DNA from: a virus
IMG/VR virus record: IMGVR_UViG_3300027747_002867
Location: 1 to 26,159 of that record
DNA: 26,159 nt
Direction: 5' to 3' (one strand)
In this document: one piece after another, positions 7,885-16,135 of the stretch
Position numbering within the stretch: the stretch's first letter is position 1
Layout: the number at the start of each line of letters is the position of its first letter
The notes under the pieces: model-generated
Database searches by the model: none
What the model was told of the DNA's origin: nothing
The model's input: only the letters and a program-made list of their open reading frames with translations
Program-made: the position numbers and the translations under genes

Positions 7885-10083
7885 TTATACCTCTTTGTCT
7901 GCCAATGAGTACACCATACAATAAAATGACGCTTTAGCTTGTTTTAGTTCATCAACAGTTAAATCTTTATTAAGTTCTGATTTTAATTCTTTAAGCCAAT
8001 GATTATAAGCTTGTACTAATTCTGAAGAACTATCTATATCGTTTAAAGATTGTAAAATAATATCTGTATTTATACTACTAAATGCCTGTAAACTAAATAG
8101 TAGCTTTGTTTTTATAGAATCTAGCTCTTTGACTTCTTCATTAGATAAGCTGCGTAAATTTTTCTTATTAAAAAATTGCAATAAAATCGGGTTAACAATT
8201 TGACTAATTTTATCTTGGGTTTCGTTTGCCCATAAAAGAAGTTTGGCTCCGGTTTGTGGTTTGAAAACTTTCGTTTTTCTTTTTTTGGAGTCTTTAGAGT
8301 TTTTTGGGCGACCTTGGCCGGGTACTCCTGGCAATGATTCTGGCGAATCATTTGCCAACTTCGTTGAGGGTACAGGCGAAGAGGGAGTTTTCATTTCGAG
8401 AGCTGATTTTTCTCCATTTTTCTTCTTTTCAAGTTCTAGTCCTACTTGACTAGGAGTTACAATGCCTGTTTGTAATGCTATTTTCTTTAAGCCATCCTCG
8501 GGATCGGGATTAAACCAAGGTCCAGCCTTATTAACCATTCTTGAGGTTTGCCTATCTCGATTTTCTCTATTTAGTCTAGTTTTTTCCATATCTGGATCAA
8601 GTCCGAATCTAGCTTGTATAAGCTCGTCACTAATAATATTTCTATCAGCTAGCTGTATTAATAGTGACTTTTCAGCATCTTCATTACTTAGATCCATTCT
8701 ATCAAATTCAATTTTAGCTGGATATTTAAACCCCATAGCTTTTTGTACTAGCTCTATTTCTTTTTCCCAAAAAGATACTAGTATATCTCTTCCGTATTGA
8801 AGTCTTTGGGTAAGTGTTTTTAAACTAATAAAATTATTCGTTGTTCCAGCTGCTCCAAATGTTCCTGTAAGCGTTGGAGGAATCCCAAGACCAGCATAAA
8901 CACTATTCATATGAGGCACATATTTGCCCTCTCCAAGAAATTGATGAACATTTGTATTGCTCTCTATTAGCTCAATATCAGGACCCCATACCAAGTCCAT
9001 AGTTCCTCCACCGACATTATTTCCTAATATCTGAGCAAGTTTAGCTGTAGCTGCTTTTGTGGGAGCTATCTTATGTTCTAAGCTGCCAAGTTTAAAAATA
9101 CGAATATTGGATATGGCGCCATCTAATGCTGCCATGTCTGCAAGTTTCAGTTTTTCAATAACTGTTATATCATCCATAATTGCATATATCATAGGAAAAG
9201 CCCAGCTCTGCCAATCGTCTTTCTTGTAATGAAATACTAGTGTTTTTCCTGTATCTAAAGGATAGGGCAGTCTAGTTTTGGCTGCTTCTATTATGGCTGG
9301 TGGTAATCCTGCAATAATTGTTTTGTCGGCTTCTGTTTTGGGACTATTAATAATTTTGCGTAATTGAGGAGGCAAAACTAACTGATATGATTTTTTAGAA
9401 GAAAAAGAAGCTAGTGGACCAGCAGCTATTTCAATAAAAAAAGGATCCATGAAAGTATATTTCCAAGGAATTTCTCTTTTTTCTATAGGGGGCTCGTTTA
9501 ATTCTTGAACTTGAAAATCTGGAGATCCCAAAGCTTGATATAATTTATCTGATACTTTTACACTAAGTTTGCCTGTTTGTCTATTGATTACAACATTACC
9601 TGTTTTGTATAGATTATTTAAGAATCGCTCACTGCGATCTTTACCTTGGATTTTTTTAAACCATTGTCTATAAAATCTTTCTATTCTTTTATTTCTGTGC
9701 ACAAGACGAATGCCCTGAGCTGAAAAATCTCCCATAAGATCTATAACATTTTTTACTAAACCAACTCTTTGATAAATATCTTCGGCTTTTTTTAATATTA
9801 ACTTAATTTCACGAGGAACGGCTTCGTCTGGTCTAAAGTAATCATAATCAGAACGACTGAGACCAGGACGACCGCTAGTATTTTTATCTAAATTAGAATA
9901 ATCTAGTCCATATCTTCTCATTCCGATAGTTTTATTAACTAAAGTAAATTCTGATAAAGACTCTGAAGACTGATTAAGAGCAGTTTGTTTACTAGCTAAA
10001 TCATCTCCCCAAGTTACATAAGCTGGTCCATTCTGTTCAGATAAATTTTGTATAGCTTCACTTTTGGGGTATCTTTTAGCCAT
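7885..10083 (-). CDS. Portal protein, 732 aa
   Basis: Forms the dodecameric DNA entry/exit ring at the head vertex. After an N-terminal tail come YDYFRPDEAVPREIKLILKKAEDIYQRVGLVKNVIDLMG (about 80-120) and IERFYRQWFKKIQG, the typical early helices of phage portals. The GTFGAAGTTNNFISLKTL ... RLQYGRDILVSFWEKEIE region in the second half is characteristic of the portal stem/tunnel, followed by EKSLLIQLADRNIISDELIQARFGLDP. The C-terminus is Lys/Pro-rich (about 540-620) then helical. It lies between large terminase and protease genes, the standard order. The ATG at 10083 has no clear Shine-Dalgarno. Confidence 0.85.
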   Translation of the reverse strand: MAKRYPKSEAIQNLSEQNGPAYVTWGDDLASKQTALNQSSESLSEFTLVNKTIGMRRYGLDYSNLDKNTSGRPGLSRSDYDYFRPDEAVPREIKLILKKAEDIYQRVGLVKNVIDLMGDFSAQGIRLVHRNKRIERFYRQWFKKIQGKDRSERFLNNLYKTGNVVINRQTGKLSVKVSDKLYQALGSPDFQVQELNEPPIEKREIPWKYTFMDPFFIEIAAGPLASFSSKKSYQLVLPPQLRKIINSPKTEADKTIIAGLPPAIIEAAKTRLPYPLDTGKTLVFHYKKDDWQSWAFPMIYAIMDDITVIEKLKLADMAALDGAISNIRIFKLGSLEHKIAPTKAATAKLAQILGNNVGGGTMDLVWGPDIELIESNTNVHQFLGEGKYVPHMNSVYAGLGIPPTLTGTFGAAGTTNNFISLKTLTQRLQYGRDILVSFWEKEIELVQKAMGFKYPAKIEFDRMDLSNEDAEKSLLIQLADRNIISDELIQARFGLDPDMEKTRLNRENRDRQTSRMVNKAGPWFNPDPEDGLKKIALQTGIVTPSQVGLELEKKKNGEKSALEMKTPSSPVPSTKLANDSPESLPGVPGQGRPKNSKDSKKRKTKVFKPQTGAKLLLWANETQDKISQIVNPILLQFFNKKNLRSLSNEEVKELDSIKTKLLFSLQAFSSINTDIILQSLNDIDSSSELVQAYNHWLKELKSELNKDLTVDELKQAKASFYCMVYSLADKEV

Positions 10084-10139
10084 TTTTATTATTTAAACCT
10101 TAATAGAATTACAATTGAATTACTTTTATTAAATACACT

Positions 10140-12170
10140 TTATCTATAAATTCCCGTATAAAGATCATCGTCGTTAGCTCCATTGATAAACCACTCTGGG
10201 CCTCTGTACATTTGACCATCATGTTTAACTGCTGAGCGAGCATTATCTCCAATAATATCATATTCTATATTTTTTAATGTTCTATTCATTTGACGAGCTA
10301 ACATATTAGCAATAACTAAGGCGCTATATCTATCTTTTCTTAATCTACCTTTTCTACCATTAGGCATTTTGACTTCTGGAGTATCCCAGCGATCTCTAGC
10401 ATTAGGCCCAGTACTAGTTTGACTCATAACGATAGTTGTCAATTCATTTTTAAGTTCTTCTATTTCTAATATACATTCGCTTAAATTATCATAAATTGGA
10501 TTAAGATCAGAATTTAATATATCTTTACCTTCTTGTTCTAGAGCCAATCCTAATGTTAAGTTGTCAAATCTTGGAAATAATAGTACCTTATCTTCAAGGT
10601 CTTTGCGCAATCCATGGTTGGCTTGACTTGTCCAATCGGCCTTAGCAAACTGTACAAGCTCTATAATATGTAATCCTGGTTGAGCATCAGTATCTTTAAT
10701 TTTATCATAGTTAATAATTGGCCAGATTAGACTTTCTCCTTCTTCAAGCTTTGATGGATCATGCAAAGCCTCTTCTATGGCAACTCCGCCACCTTGAGCA
10801 TCTAATCCTATTCTAAAACATGGAAAGGTTTTGGATAAGTTTCTAATTTTCCTTGCACAAAAACCATAAAAATCATGATCTTTAATTAATCCTGTTTTTT
10901 GTCTTTCTTTAAAATTAGCTCTATTTGTTGTCCAAACATAAACTATTCGAGAATGATCTGGATGAACTTCTAATACAACAATACTAAAATTATCTTGTTC
11001 ACTAGCTGGGTCTATTCCATAAACATACTGTAATGAAGGATCTCCAGATACCCTAGGGTCAAATATTATTGACTTATTATTAATAGTAATCGGACTAGTC
11101 TCATTAACTACACAACTTTCTATCAATGATCTTTTGAAAAATCCCGAGCTATCAATAGTAAAACAAGCAGCATATTCCATATTATATATGCCAGTATGAA
11201 TAGTGGCCTTGGCTCTGCTTACCTGCTTATCATCCATGAATCCCTTGGGTATCAATTCATAAGGAATACGTATGATACTATAGTCTTTCCAGTTGAAGTT
11301 ATCTGGAATATCATCCTTAAATAATTCTGATAATTTTTGTTTATCTCCTTGACTTTCAATAATAGCTTTGTATCTTTTCCAATAGCTTGCAAAATGTTTA
11401 AAGTCATAATCAGCAGTACCACTAATTATAGCCTGATTACCCATTTTATAATTTAATGTTTCTAATTCCTCATTCCATAAACCAACTTCTGCCATAGCTG
11501 CTCTTCTGGCTTGCTCCTTAACATTTTGTATTGGACTGGCACTAACAGCAGCAAAACCAGAAACTACAGTTTCATAAATATCCGGAGATATTGAAGCAAA
11601 TTCATCAGCAATAATGATATGAGCTCTTAATCCTCTGATTTTACTACCATCACCCATTGGAACAGCTATGGTCCAACTGTCTCCTAATCGAATAGTACAT
11701 CTATCAACGTCTCTTCGTGGGCCATCATCATTTCCATTAAAAATACTACGCAAAATAGGACTATTACGCCATATAGTTTCCATATATTCAAAAATAATTT
11801 TACTCTGTCGGAAAGCAGCTCCGACAACAACTATTTTGGTTCCTGGATAAAAAGTTGTGCGTAAAATACAATACAAAGCTAGTAAAAAACTTTTACCCAA
11901 ACCACGACTTGCAATATACATTGGAAAAGCACGAATCCATAATTCTTGTAAAATAGCAATTTGTAGTGGATGTAGTTCTATATTAAAAAGCACATTACAA
12001 GTATATCCTAAATTTTTAGGATTTCTTAATAATTTCATTAGATGCAAATCAGGATTCTCTATATCCTCTTTGCTCCTATGTATCATAGGATTATTAGGAA
12101 TAATTAACTTAGATAAGTCACCTAGTCCCAGCCAAGCATCATCAAATATCTGTTGGTCTTGGTTGCTCAA
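10140..12170 (-). CDS. terL: Terminase large subunit, 676 aa
   Basis: The DNA-packaging motor. The ATPase part has Walker A SRGLGKS (88-94) after a LHPLQIAILQ adenine-binding-type motif, and Walker B IIIADE (185-190) with FAS next, as in other TerL proteins. The C-terminal RNase H-like nuclease has YGIDPASEQDN as first acidic motif, RIGLDAQGGG as second and KDRYSALVIA near the end as likely third. The chosen start is TTG at 12170, inside the end of the ERCC4-nuclease gene, with AAGG 9 nt upstream. No ATG occurs in frame until residue 29 (MIHRSK), which is the alternative start. Confidence 0.9.
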   Translation of the reverse strand: MSNQDQQIFDDAWLGLGDLSKLIIPNNPMIHRSKEDIENPDLHLMKLLRNPKNLGYTCNVLFNIELHPLQIAILQELWIRAFPMYIASRGLGKSFLLALYCILRTTFYPGTKIVVVGAAFRQSKIIFEYMETIWRNSPILRSIFNGNDDGPRRDVDRCTIRLGDSWTIAVPMGDGSKIRGLRAHIIIADEFASISPDIYETVVSGFAAVSASPIQNVKEQARRAAMAEVGLWNEELETLNYKMGNQAIISGTADYDFKHFASYWKRYKAIIESQGDKQKLSELFKDDIPDNFNWKDYSIIRIPYELIPKGFMDDKQVSRAKATIHTGIYNMEYAACFTIDSSGFFKRSLIESCVVNETSPITINNKSIIFDPRVSGDPSLQYVYGIDPASEQDNFSIVVLEVHPDHSRIVYVWTTNRANFKERQKTGLIKDHDFYGFCARKIRNLSKTFPCFRIGLDAQGGGVAIEEALHDPSKLEEGESLIWPIINYDKIKDTDAQPGLHIIELVQFAKADWTSQANHGLRKDLEDKVLLFPRFDNLTLGLALEQEGKDILNSDLNPIYDNLSECILEIEELKNELTTIVMSQTSTGPNARDRWDTPEVKMPNGRKGRLRKDRYSALVIANMLARQMNRTLKNIEYDIIGDNARSAVKHDGQMYRGPEWFINGANDDDLYTGIYR

Positions 12171-12621
12171 TTTCGTAAACCTTTTTCATAATGGATAATG
12201 CCATGCGCTCAGCATTAGAAGCTGAGCCGCAAAATAATACTTTTATATTAAAGAATACTTGTAATTCAACCAAATGTTTAATTAAAAAATTAGGTGTAAT
12301 TTTTAGTTTATCCCACATTTTTTTAGGAACATTTGAGCCTATTGGATAAGATAATACATTTTCAAAATCAAATTCTAGTAATAAAAATGAATACTTATAT
12401 TGAGTCATTCGTGCCACAACATCTTTGAATCTTTTTTCAGTAATATTGTTTGCAATTTCACTAACACTTTTCTTTCGCTCTATGCAAAGTTGATTCTCTA
12501 ATCCTCTAACGGAATAATCTCCAGTATCTAGCTTTTCGCAAGCCTTTACATGATGTTCAAAAACCCAGGGCTGTTGCTCCCTAGTATCTATAATAATTTC
12601 AAATTTATTGTAGTCTATCAT
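12142..12621 (-). CDS. ERCC4/XPF-type nuclease, 159 aa
   Basis: Stand-alone ERCC4 nuclease domain. IDTREQQPW (11-19) carries D12 and E15, LDTGDYSV has G34-D35, and CIERKK has E48-R49-K50. Together these are the GDx(n)ERK active-site pattern of XPF/Mus81/Hef nucleases, which cut branched DNA. Eukaryotic members are fused to helicases and HhH domains; neither is present here. It overlaps the HNH gene upstream (17 nt) and terL downstream (29 nt). That suggests a role in resolving replicative branches before packaging, which is inference. ATG at 12621. Confidence 0.82.
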   Translation of the reverse strand: MIDYNKFEIIIDTREQQPWVFEHHVKACEKLDTGDYSVRGLENQLCIERKKSVSEIANNITEKRFKDVVARMTQYKYSFLLLEFDFENVLSYPIGSNVPKKMWDKLKITPNFLIKHLVELQVFFNIKVLFCGSASNAERMALSIMKKVYEIEQPRPTDI

Positions 12622-12874
12622 TTGCTAAAATTCTTAAAAAAGTTGATTCATAAATGTTTTCCATGCCTTTTATGAGATCATGATGATATTTACACAAAGA
12701 AATACCATTAGCAACTTCAAATCTTAAGCCCGGAAAATCTGCCCATGTTTTAATATGATGAGCATTTAATTTTCTTTTTAAGTTACAATTTGGCCAGCGA
12801 CATTGGTATCCATCTCTCTGATAAACAGCTTTTCTCCATTTTTTATATTGAGGATCATTAAAATTTCTAAGCAT
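12605..12874 (-). CDS. HNH endonuclease, 89 aa
   Basis: Compact HNH domain: KKWRKAVYQRDGYQCRWPNC opens with the Cys pair (C25, C30), NAHHIKTWAD supplies the first His pair (39-40), N57 lies in VANGISL and CKYHHDL gives the last His pair (64-65). HNH proteins of this size beside the terminase are often needed, with TerL, for specific cos or pac cleavage in HK97-like phages. The gene overlaps the dehydratase stop by 8 nt and the ERCC4 gene by 17 nt. A free-standing homing nuclease is the alternative. Confidence 0.85.
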   Translation of the reverse strand: MLRNFNDPQYKKWRKAVYQRDGYQCRWPNCNLKRKLNAHHIKTWADFPGLRFEVANGISLCKYHHDLIKGMENIYESTFLRILANDRLQ

Positions 12875-13844
12875 TGTTTAAATCACTTATGATCATGTCA
12901 TTAATTAATTCATTAAAAGAGATTTTATTATTCCACCCTAATATAGATTTAGCTTTGGATGGATCTCCTAATAAGTAATCAACCTCTGATGGACGATAAA
13001 ATTTAGGATCAATAACTACATAATTATTATAATCTAAATTAAAGTACTCAAATGCTTTAGTTAAAAATTCCCTGACACTATGAGTTTCTCCAGTAGCTAT
13101 TATATAATCTGATGGATTTTTTTGTTGCAGCATCAGATACATTGCTTCAATATAGTCTTTTGCGTGTCCCCAGTCTCTGTATGAATCCAAATTGCCTAAG
13201 TAAAGCTTTTCACTAGTTTTATTTTTGATCAGATTTGCTAAATATTTAGTAATTTTACGGGTTACAAAATTTTCTCCGCGCCGTGGACTTTCGTGATTAA
13301 ATAATATGCCAGAACATCCAAATATATTATAAGAAGACCGATATATTTGAACCATATGATAAGATGCTAGTTTAGCTACTCCGTATGGACTTTGAGGAAG
13401 CATAGTTGTATTTTCGTCTTGATATTTTTTACCATCTTTAAGGGTATAATTTCGTCCAAACATTTCGCTTGTGCTAGCTTGATAAAATTTAGTATGTGAA
13501 GAAAAATTACGTATACTTTCTAGTATATTAATGACTCCTACGCTATTAATCTCAAAAGTTGTAGTTGGTTGGTCAAAACTAGTACCAACATGACTTTGAG
13601 CAGCAAGATTATAGAATTCTTCTGGCTGATATTTTTGTATTATTCTGTTGGTGGTGCTAGGGTCAGTGAGATCATATTCTTCTATGATTAAGTTTGGATG
13701 ATTTAAAAAATGTTTTATACGACTAAAATTATTTGAACTGGATCTTCTTTGTAATCCTACTACTTTATAATCTTTGTCTAAAAGAAATTCGGACAAATAG
13801 CTACCATCTTGTCCTGTTATTCCTGTCACTAGTGCTGTTCTCAT
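12867..13844 (-). CDS. gmd: GDP-mannose 4,6-dehydratase, 325 aa
   Basis: Short-chain dehydrogenase/reductase that makes GDP-4-keto-6-deoxymannose, precursor of GDP-fucose, rhamnose or perosamine. NAD(P)-binding TGITGQDGSYL (7-17) is the characteristic GMD form of the GxxGxxG loop. The catalytic triad lies in STSEMFG (T125, E127) and SPYGVAKL (Y154-x3-K158). NHESPRRGENFVTRKI (183-198) is the GMD nucleotide-sugar motif. It is a little shorter than typical bacterial GMD (about 370 aa) but looks intact. Its ATG overlaps the upstream stop (ATGA). A sugar gene inside the packaging module is unexpected. It may alter host surface polysaccharide or glycosylate virions or DNA; no glycosyltransferase is visible nearby. 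Confidence 0.93.
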   Translation of the reverse strand: MRTALVTGITGQDGSYLSEFLLDKDYKVVGLQRRSSSNNFSRIKHFLNHPNLIIEEYDLTDPSTTNRIIQKYQPEEFYNLAAQSHVGTSFDQPTTTFEINSVGVINILESIRNFSSHTKFYQASTSEMFGRNYTLKDGKKYQDENTTMLPQSPYGVAKLASYHMVQIYRSSYNIFGCSGILFNHESPRRGENFVTRKITKYLANLIKNKTSEKLYLGNLDSYRDWGHAKDYIEAMYLMLQQKNPSDYIIATGETHSVREFLTKAFEYFNLDYNNYVVIDPKFYRPSEVDYLLGDPSKAKSILGWNNKISFNELINDMIISDLNNA

Positions 13845-14653
13845 TTTTTATTTTCTATACTTTCTGGAGTTAAAAAAGGAAGATCAAGGTTGTTGTCTGC
13901 ATATTGATGATAATTAAATAACTTTTCTTTTATTTTTTCTGTGGCTAAATTTAATATTTGCATCTCTCGTCCTTGTTTTTCTCTTATGTCTTCATCTTCT
14001 AACATTCTTATTAGTCCAACCCAGGAACTTTTTCCGTCTTCTACTCTTTTTATTCTTTGTTCACGAGTTGCTTTAAGGTCTTTACTAATTTTTTGTTGTT
14101 CGTTAAGTAATTTGGTATATTCATTAGTATAATTAGCAATACTATTACGAGCAAAACTTAATTGAGTTTCTAAATTAGTTAATTTCGGGATATCTCTTTG
14201 ATCTTCAGGTTTTTCGTATTCTTTATCAACTTGTTTTTGTAGTTTTTCTGTTTCTGCAATATGACGTTTTCTTTCTTTCATGCTTCGATTAATAAGAATA
14301 TCAATGGTGATAAATTGTTTAATTTGTAATTCTTCAGCAGGTAGAACGTCCTCACGGAATTGTTTCACAAGATTTATCCAAACATTTTCAAAATATTCTA
14401 ATTCTCCACTATCACTATCAAATTGTTTTTTAATTTCTCCCCAAAATGATTTGCTATGTAATTTTTGTAATAATATTCTCTCTTCATTTTTTTCCAGAGG
14501 ATCGCGAGCTAGTTGATTTTCTTCTATATATCTTTCAACAGGGGAGTTTGATCTATTTAATGATTTGGCTATATCTTCAATACTCATGCTTAAAACATGA
14601 TTACGAATAAACTCTTCTTCGTCTAAACCTAATTGACCTCTTTTTTTACTCAC
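13841..14653 (-). CDS. Probable terminase small subunit, 270 aa
   Basis: N-terminal helix-turn-helix-like segment (DEEEFIRNHVLSMSIEDIAKSLNRSNSPVERYIEE, split by helix breaks) is followed by a long charged helical/coiled-coil region (about 110-215) and a short C-terminal tail. This HTH plus helical oligomerisation layout fits TerS proteins, which recognise DNA and load TerL. Its place early in the packaging unit supports it, although terL lies four genes away. The start is GTG at 14653, 3 nt after the previous stop. A transcription regulator is the main alternative. Confidence 0.5.
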   Translation of the reverse strand: MSKKRGQLGLDEEEFIRNHVLSMSIEDIAKSLNRSNSPVERYIEENQLARDPLEKNEERILLQKLHSKSFWGEIKKQFDSDSGELEYFENVWINLVKQFREDVLPAEELQIKQFITIDILINRSMKERKRHIAETEKLQKQVDKEYEKPEDQRDIPKLTNLETQLSFARNSIANYTNEYTKLLNEQQKISKDLKATREQRIKRVEDGKSSWVGLIRMLEDEDIREKQGREMQILNLATEKIKEKLFNYHQYADNNLDLPFLTPESIENKK

Positions 14654-14655
14654 TA

Positions 14656-15309
14656 TTAATACTCGTAATTGTGTTGTTTTAAAATGGATTGAATAACCTC
14701 GTAAAGCTTGCTCATTTCTGCTTTATAAATTTTTTCTCCATATTTTAACCTTAGATAAGATTCTCTATATGCTACTGGAATATGTTTATCTAATAATTCT
14801 ATAATTTGTTGATTAAAAATACTATCAGGAATATCAGAGTCTGTTACTGCTTTTATAGATTTTTCAGTTAGCTCATCCATACCAATAGGCTTCATAATAT
14901 TCTTTTTTCTACTATTTCTTTTTTCCCATCCTGAATATAGTTCACATTCACTTTTGTCAGTATATTCTAAACATTGATTAGCTGAGCTTTTGCAGTGGGC
15001 GTCGTATAATGGGCAACTTAAGCATGGTTTGTCTGGTCTTTGATAATTATCTCTTTTATAATTAAAGAGACGATTTCTAACGTGGGTCCATAAAAAATTT
15101 TCTAATGGTCGTTTATTATCATAATTTTTAAGGCCTTCTAATGCAAAAATGGCCGCTTGTTGTTTCATATCATCAAAGCTATGATAGCCAAATTTAAATT
15201 TATGGCCTAATCTTTTGCTAATATTATCTAGCGCATTCAAAAATTGGTCTTCTGTCACGCCATGTGGTAATTTAGGGTTTTGGGGGATTTTCTGATTTTT
15301 CTTGGTCAT
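14656..15309 (-). CDS. Sigma-70 region 2-like transcription factor with Cys-rich insert, 217 aa
   Basis: Residues about 44-92 (SFDDMKQQAAIFALEGL, KNYDNKRPLENFLWTHVRNR, LFNYKRD) match sigma-70 region 2: the core-binding helix (DLxQEaxxaLxxAl-like) and the melting/-10 helix (FxtYLwtrvRnrlinykR-like). Next is a Cys cluster (C96, C99, C106, C113, C122) that may bind zinc and is not normal in sigma factors. The C-terminus (about 165-217) is helical and could act as a reduced region 4. It starts the late operon, so a late-gene sigma comparable in role to T4 gp55 is inferred. The ATG at 15309 lies inside the end of the upstream small gene and lacks its own clear Shine-Dalgarno, so coupled translation is likely. 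Confidence 0.65.
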   Translation of the reverse strand: MTKKNQKIPQNPKLPHGVTEDQFLNALDNISKRLGHKFKFGYHSFDDMKQQAAIFALEGLKNYDNKRPLENFLWTHVRNRLFNYKRDNYQRPDKPCLSCPLYDAHCKSSANQCLEYTDKSECELYSGWEKRNSRKKNIMKPIGMDELTEKSIKAVTDSDIPDSIFNQQIIELLDKHIPVAYRESYLRLKYGEKIYKAEMSKLYEVIQSILKQHNYEY

Positions 15310-15424
15310 ATAATAATTGTGCTATACTTTTTCCATCTAAAGATAATAGGTCATTTGTAACATCAACACCAGACGCTTTAATTTCCAAAACTGAATCCAT
15401 AATATTAAATTCGTTATTGTTCAT
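15272..15424 (-). CDS. Small leader protein of the late operon, 50 aa
   Basis: ATG at 15424 with AAGGAG 5 nt upstream; stop at 15272. The protein begins MNNNEFNIMDSVLEIKASG and ends SENPPKP. It is acidic, with no recognised motif or membrane segment. It overlaps the start of the sigma-like gene by 38 nt, so its translation probably delivers ribosomes to that gene. First gene after the divergent promoter. Confidence 0.7.
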   Translation of the reverse strand: MNNNEFNIMDSVLEIKASGVDVTNDLLSLDGKSIAQLLYDQEKSENPPKP

Positions 15425-15459
15425 TTTTTCTCCTTGCGCAAAACTTGCCAACCTCTAAT

Positions 15460-15487
15460 ATAATAGAGTCTTTACACTTTTAGTCAA
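15460..15487 (-). promoter_or_regulatory. Promoter of the leftward operon
   Basis: On the minus strand TTGACT (15487-15482) and TATTAT (15465-15460) are separated by 16 bp, and the start of the 50-aa gene lies 35 nt downstream. The plus strand carries an overlapping TATAAT at 15459-15464 with only a weak TTGCGC 19 bp upstream. The rightward 15,509 gene may therefore use a converse promoter sharing these bases. Confidence 0.6.
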
Positions 15488-15508
15488 CTTTATTTAGGAA
15501 AGTAAGAA

Positions 15509-15739
15509 ATGGTAACTTATAAAAAATGGTCAATTTCAGAAGTAGAATTTATCAGAGATAACCATACTTTGCTGAATGATGACGCTTTAGCATCAAAACT
15601 TAGTCAAATAACAGGACAAAATATAACAACAGCTATGGTTCGTCGCCAAAGGAGAAAATTATCTCTTAAAAAATCTCGTGGACGACCACCAAAGATAAAA
15701 AATGTTACTAGTCCAATAGAATCTACTGAAAATAACTAA
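15509..15739 (+). CDS. Small HTH protein with AT-hook, 76 aa
   Basis: N-terminal part KKWSISEVEFIRDNHTLLND, then DALASKLSQITG, ITTAMVRRQRRKL, reads like a Myb/SANT or terminase-like HTH. Residues 54-62, KKSRGRPPK, form an AT-hook (core GRP) that binds the minor groove of AT-rich DNA. It is the first rightward gene, divergent from the late operon. It could regulate the divergent promoter or organise phage DNA; this is inference. AGGAAAG lies upstream of the ATG. A terminator follows directly. Confidence 0.72.
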   Translation: MVTYKKWSISEVEFIRDNHTLLNDDALASKLSQITGQNITTAMVRRQRRKLSLKKSRGRPPKIKNVTSPIESTENN

Positions 15740-15764
15740 GATTCATTTTAAAAATTCAATTTAC

Positions 15765-15802
15765 AATAGTTCCTGGGCAGTTTTTGTCTGGGAACTATTT
15801 TT
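15765..15802 (+). terminator. Rho-independent terminator
   Basis: AATAGTTCC (15765-15773) and GGAACTATT (15791-15799) form a 9-bp stem, and the following T run (15798-15802) completes a rightward terminator. It separates the AT-hook gene from the exported protein, whose Shine-Dalgarno lies only a few bases on, so partial read-through may express the next genes. No separate promoter is visible between them. Confidence 0.8.
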
Positions 15803-15818
15803 ATATAAGGAGATAAAT

Positions 15819-16124
15819 ATGATAAAGAATATTTTGTTAGTATTATTGATTATGAGTTTTGGTGCAGGAAAATCTTGCTTGGGGAGTGATTGGGGGCCAA
15901 TAACTCAGACTCCTATAGTTCAAAAAGTAGAGTATGTTCCATACTATTATACTTATACTGTTCCTGTTATAACTATGGTTCCTGTAATTACTCAGTATGT
16001 TCCAGTAGTTAAATATGAAAATTTTATGGTGGAAACTCAAAGTTGGTGCCTTCTAAAGAAATATCAGATGGTAACGGTACCAAAAGTAGTTTATATTCCT
16101 ATTAATCAGGTTAACAGATATTAG
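15819..16124 (+). CDS. Exported Val-Pro-Val-rich protein, 101 aa
   Basis: Residues 1-22 (MIKNILLVLLIMSFGAGKSC region) form a signal peptide: Lys at the start, a hydrophobic core, then small residues. The mature part is rich in Tyr, Val and Pro with repeated YVPVV/VPVIT-type motifs (about 40-68) and a later VPKVVYIP. It probably forms beta structure outside the membrane. Similar Val-Pro-Val patterns occur in secreted proteins of Planctomycetes (recalled, not searched). AAGGAG lies 8 nt before the ATG. An export-targeted phage protein could act on the host envelope, for example lysis or superinfection exclusion, but nothing here proves it. Confidence 0.75.
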   Translation: MIKNILLVLLIMSFGAGKSCLGSDWGPITQTPIVQKVEYVPYYYTYTVPVITMVPVITQYVPVVKYENFMVETQSWCLLKKYQMVTVPKVVYIPINQVNRY

Positions 16125-16135
16125 GAGTTTATTTT

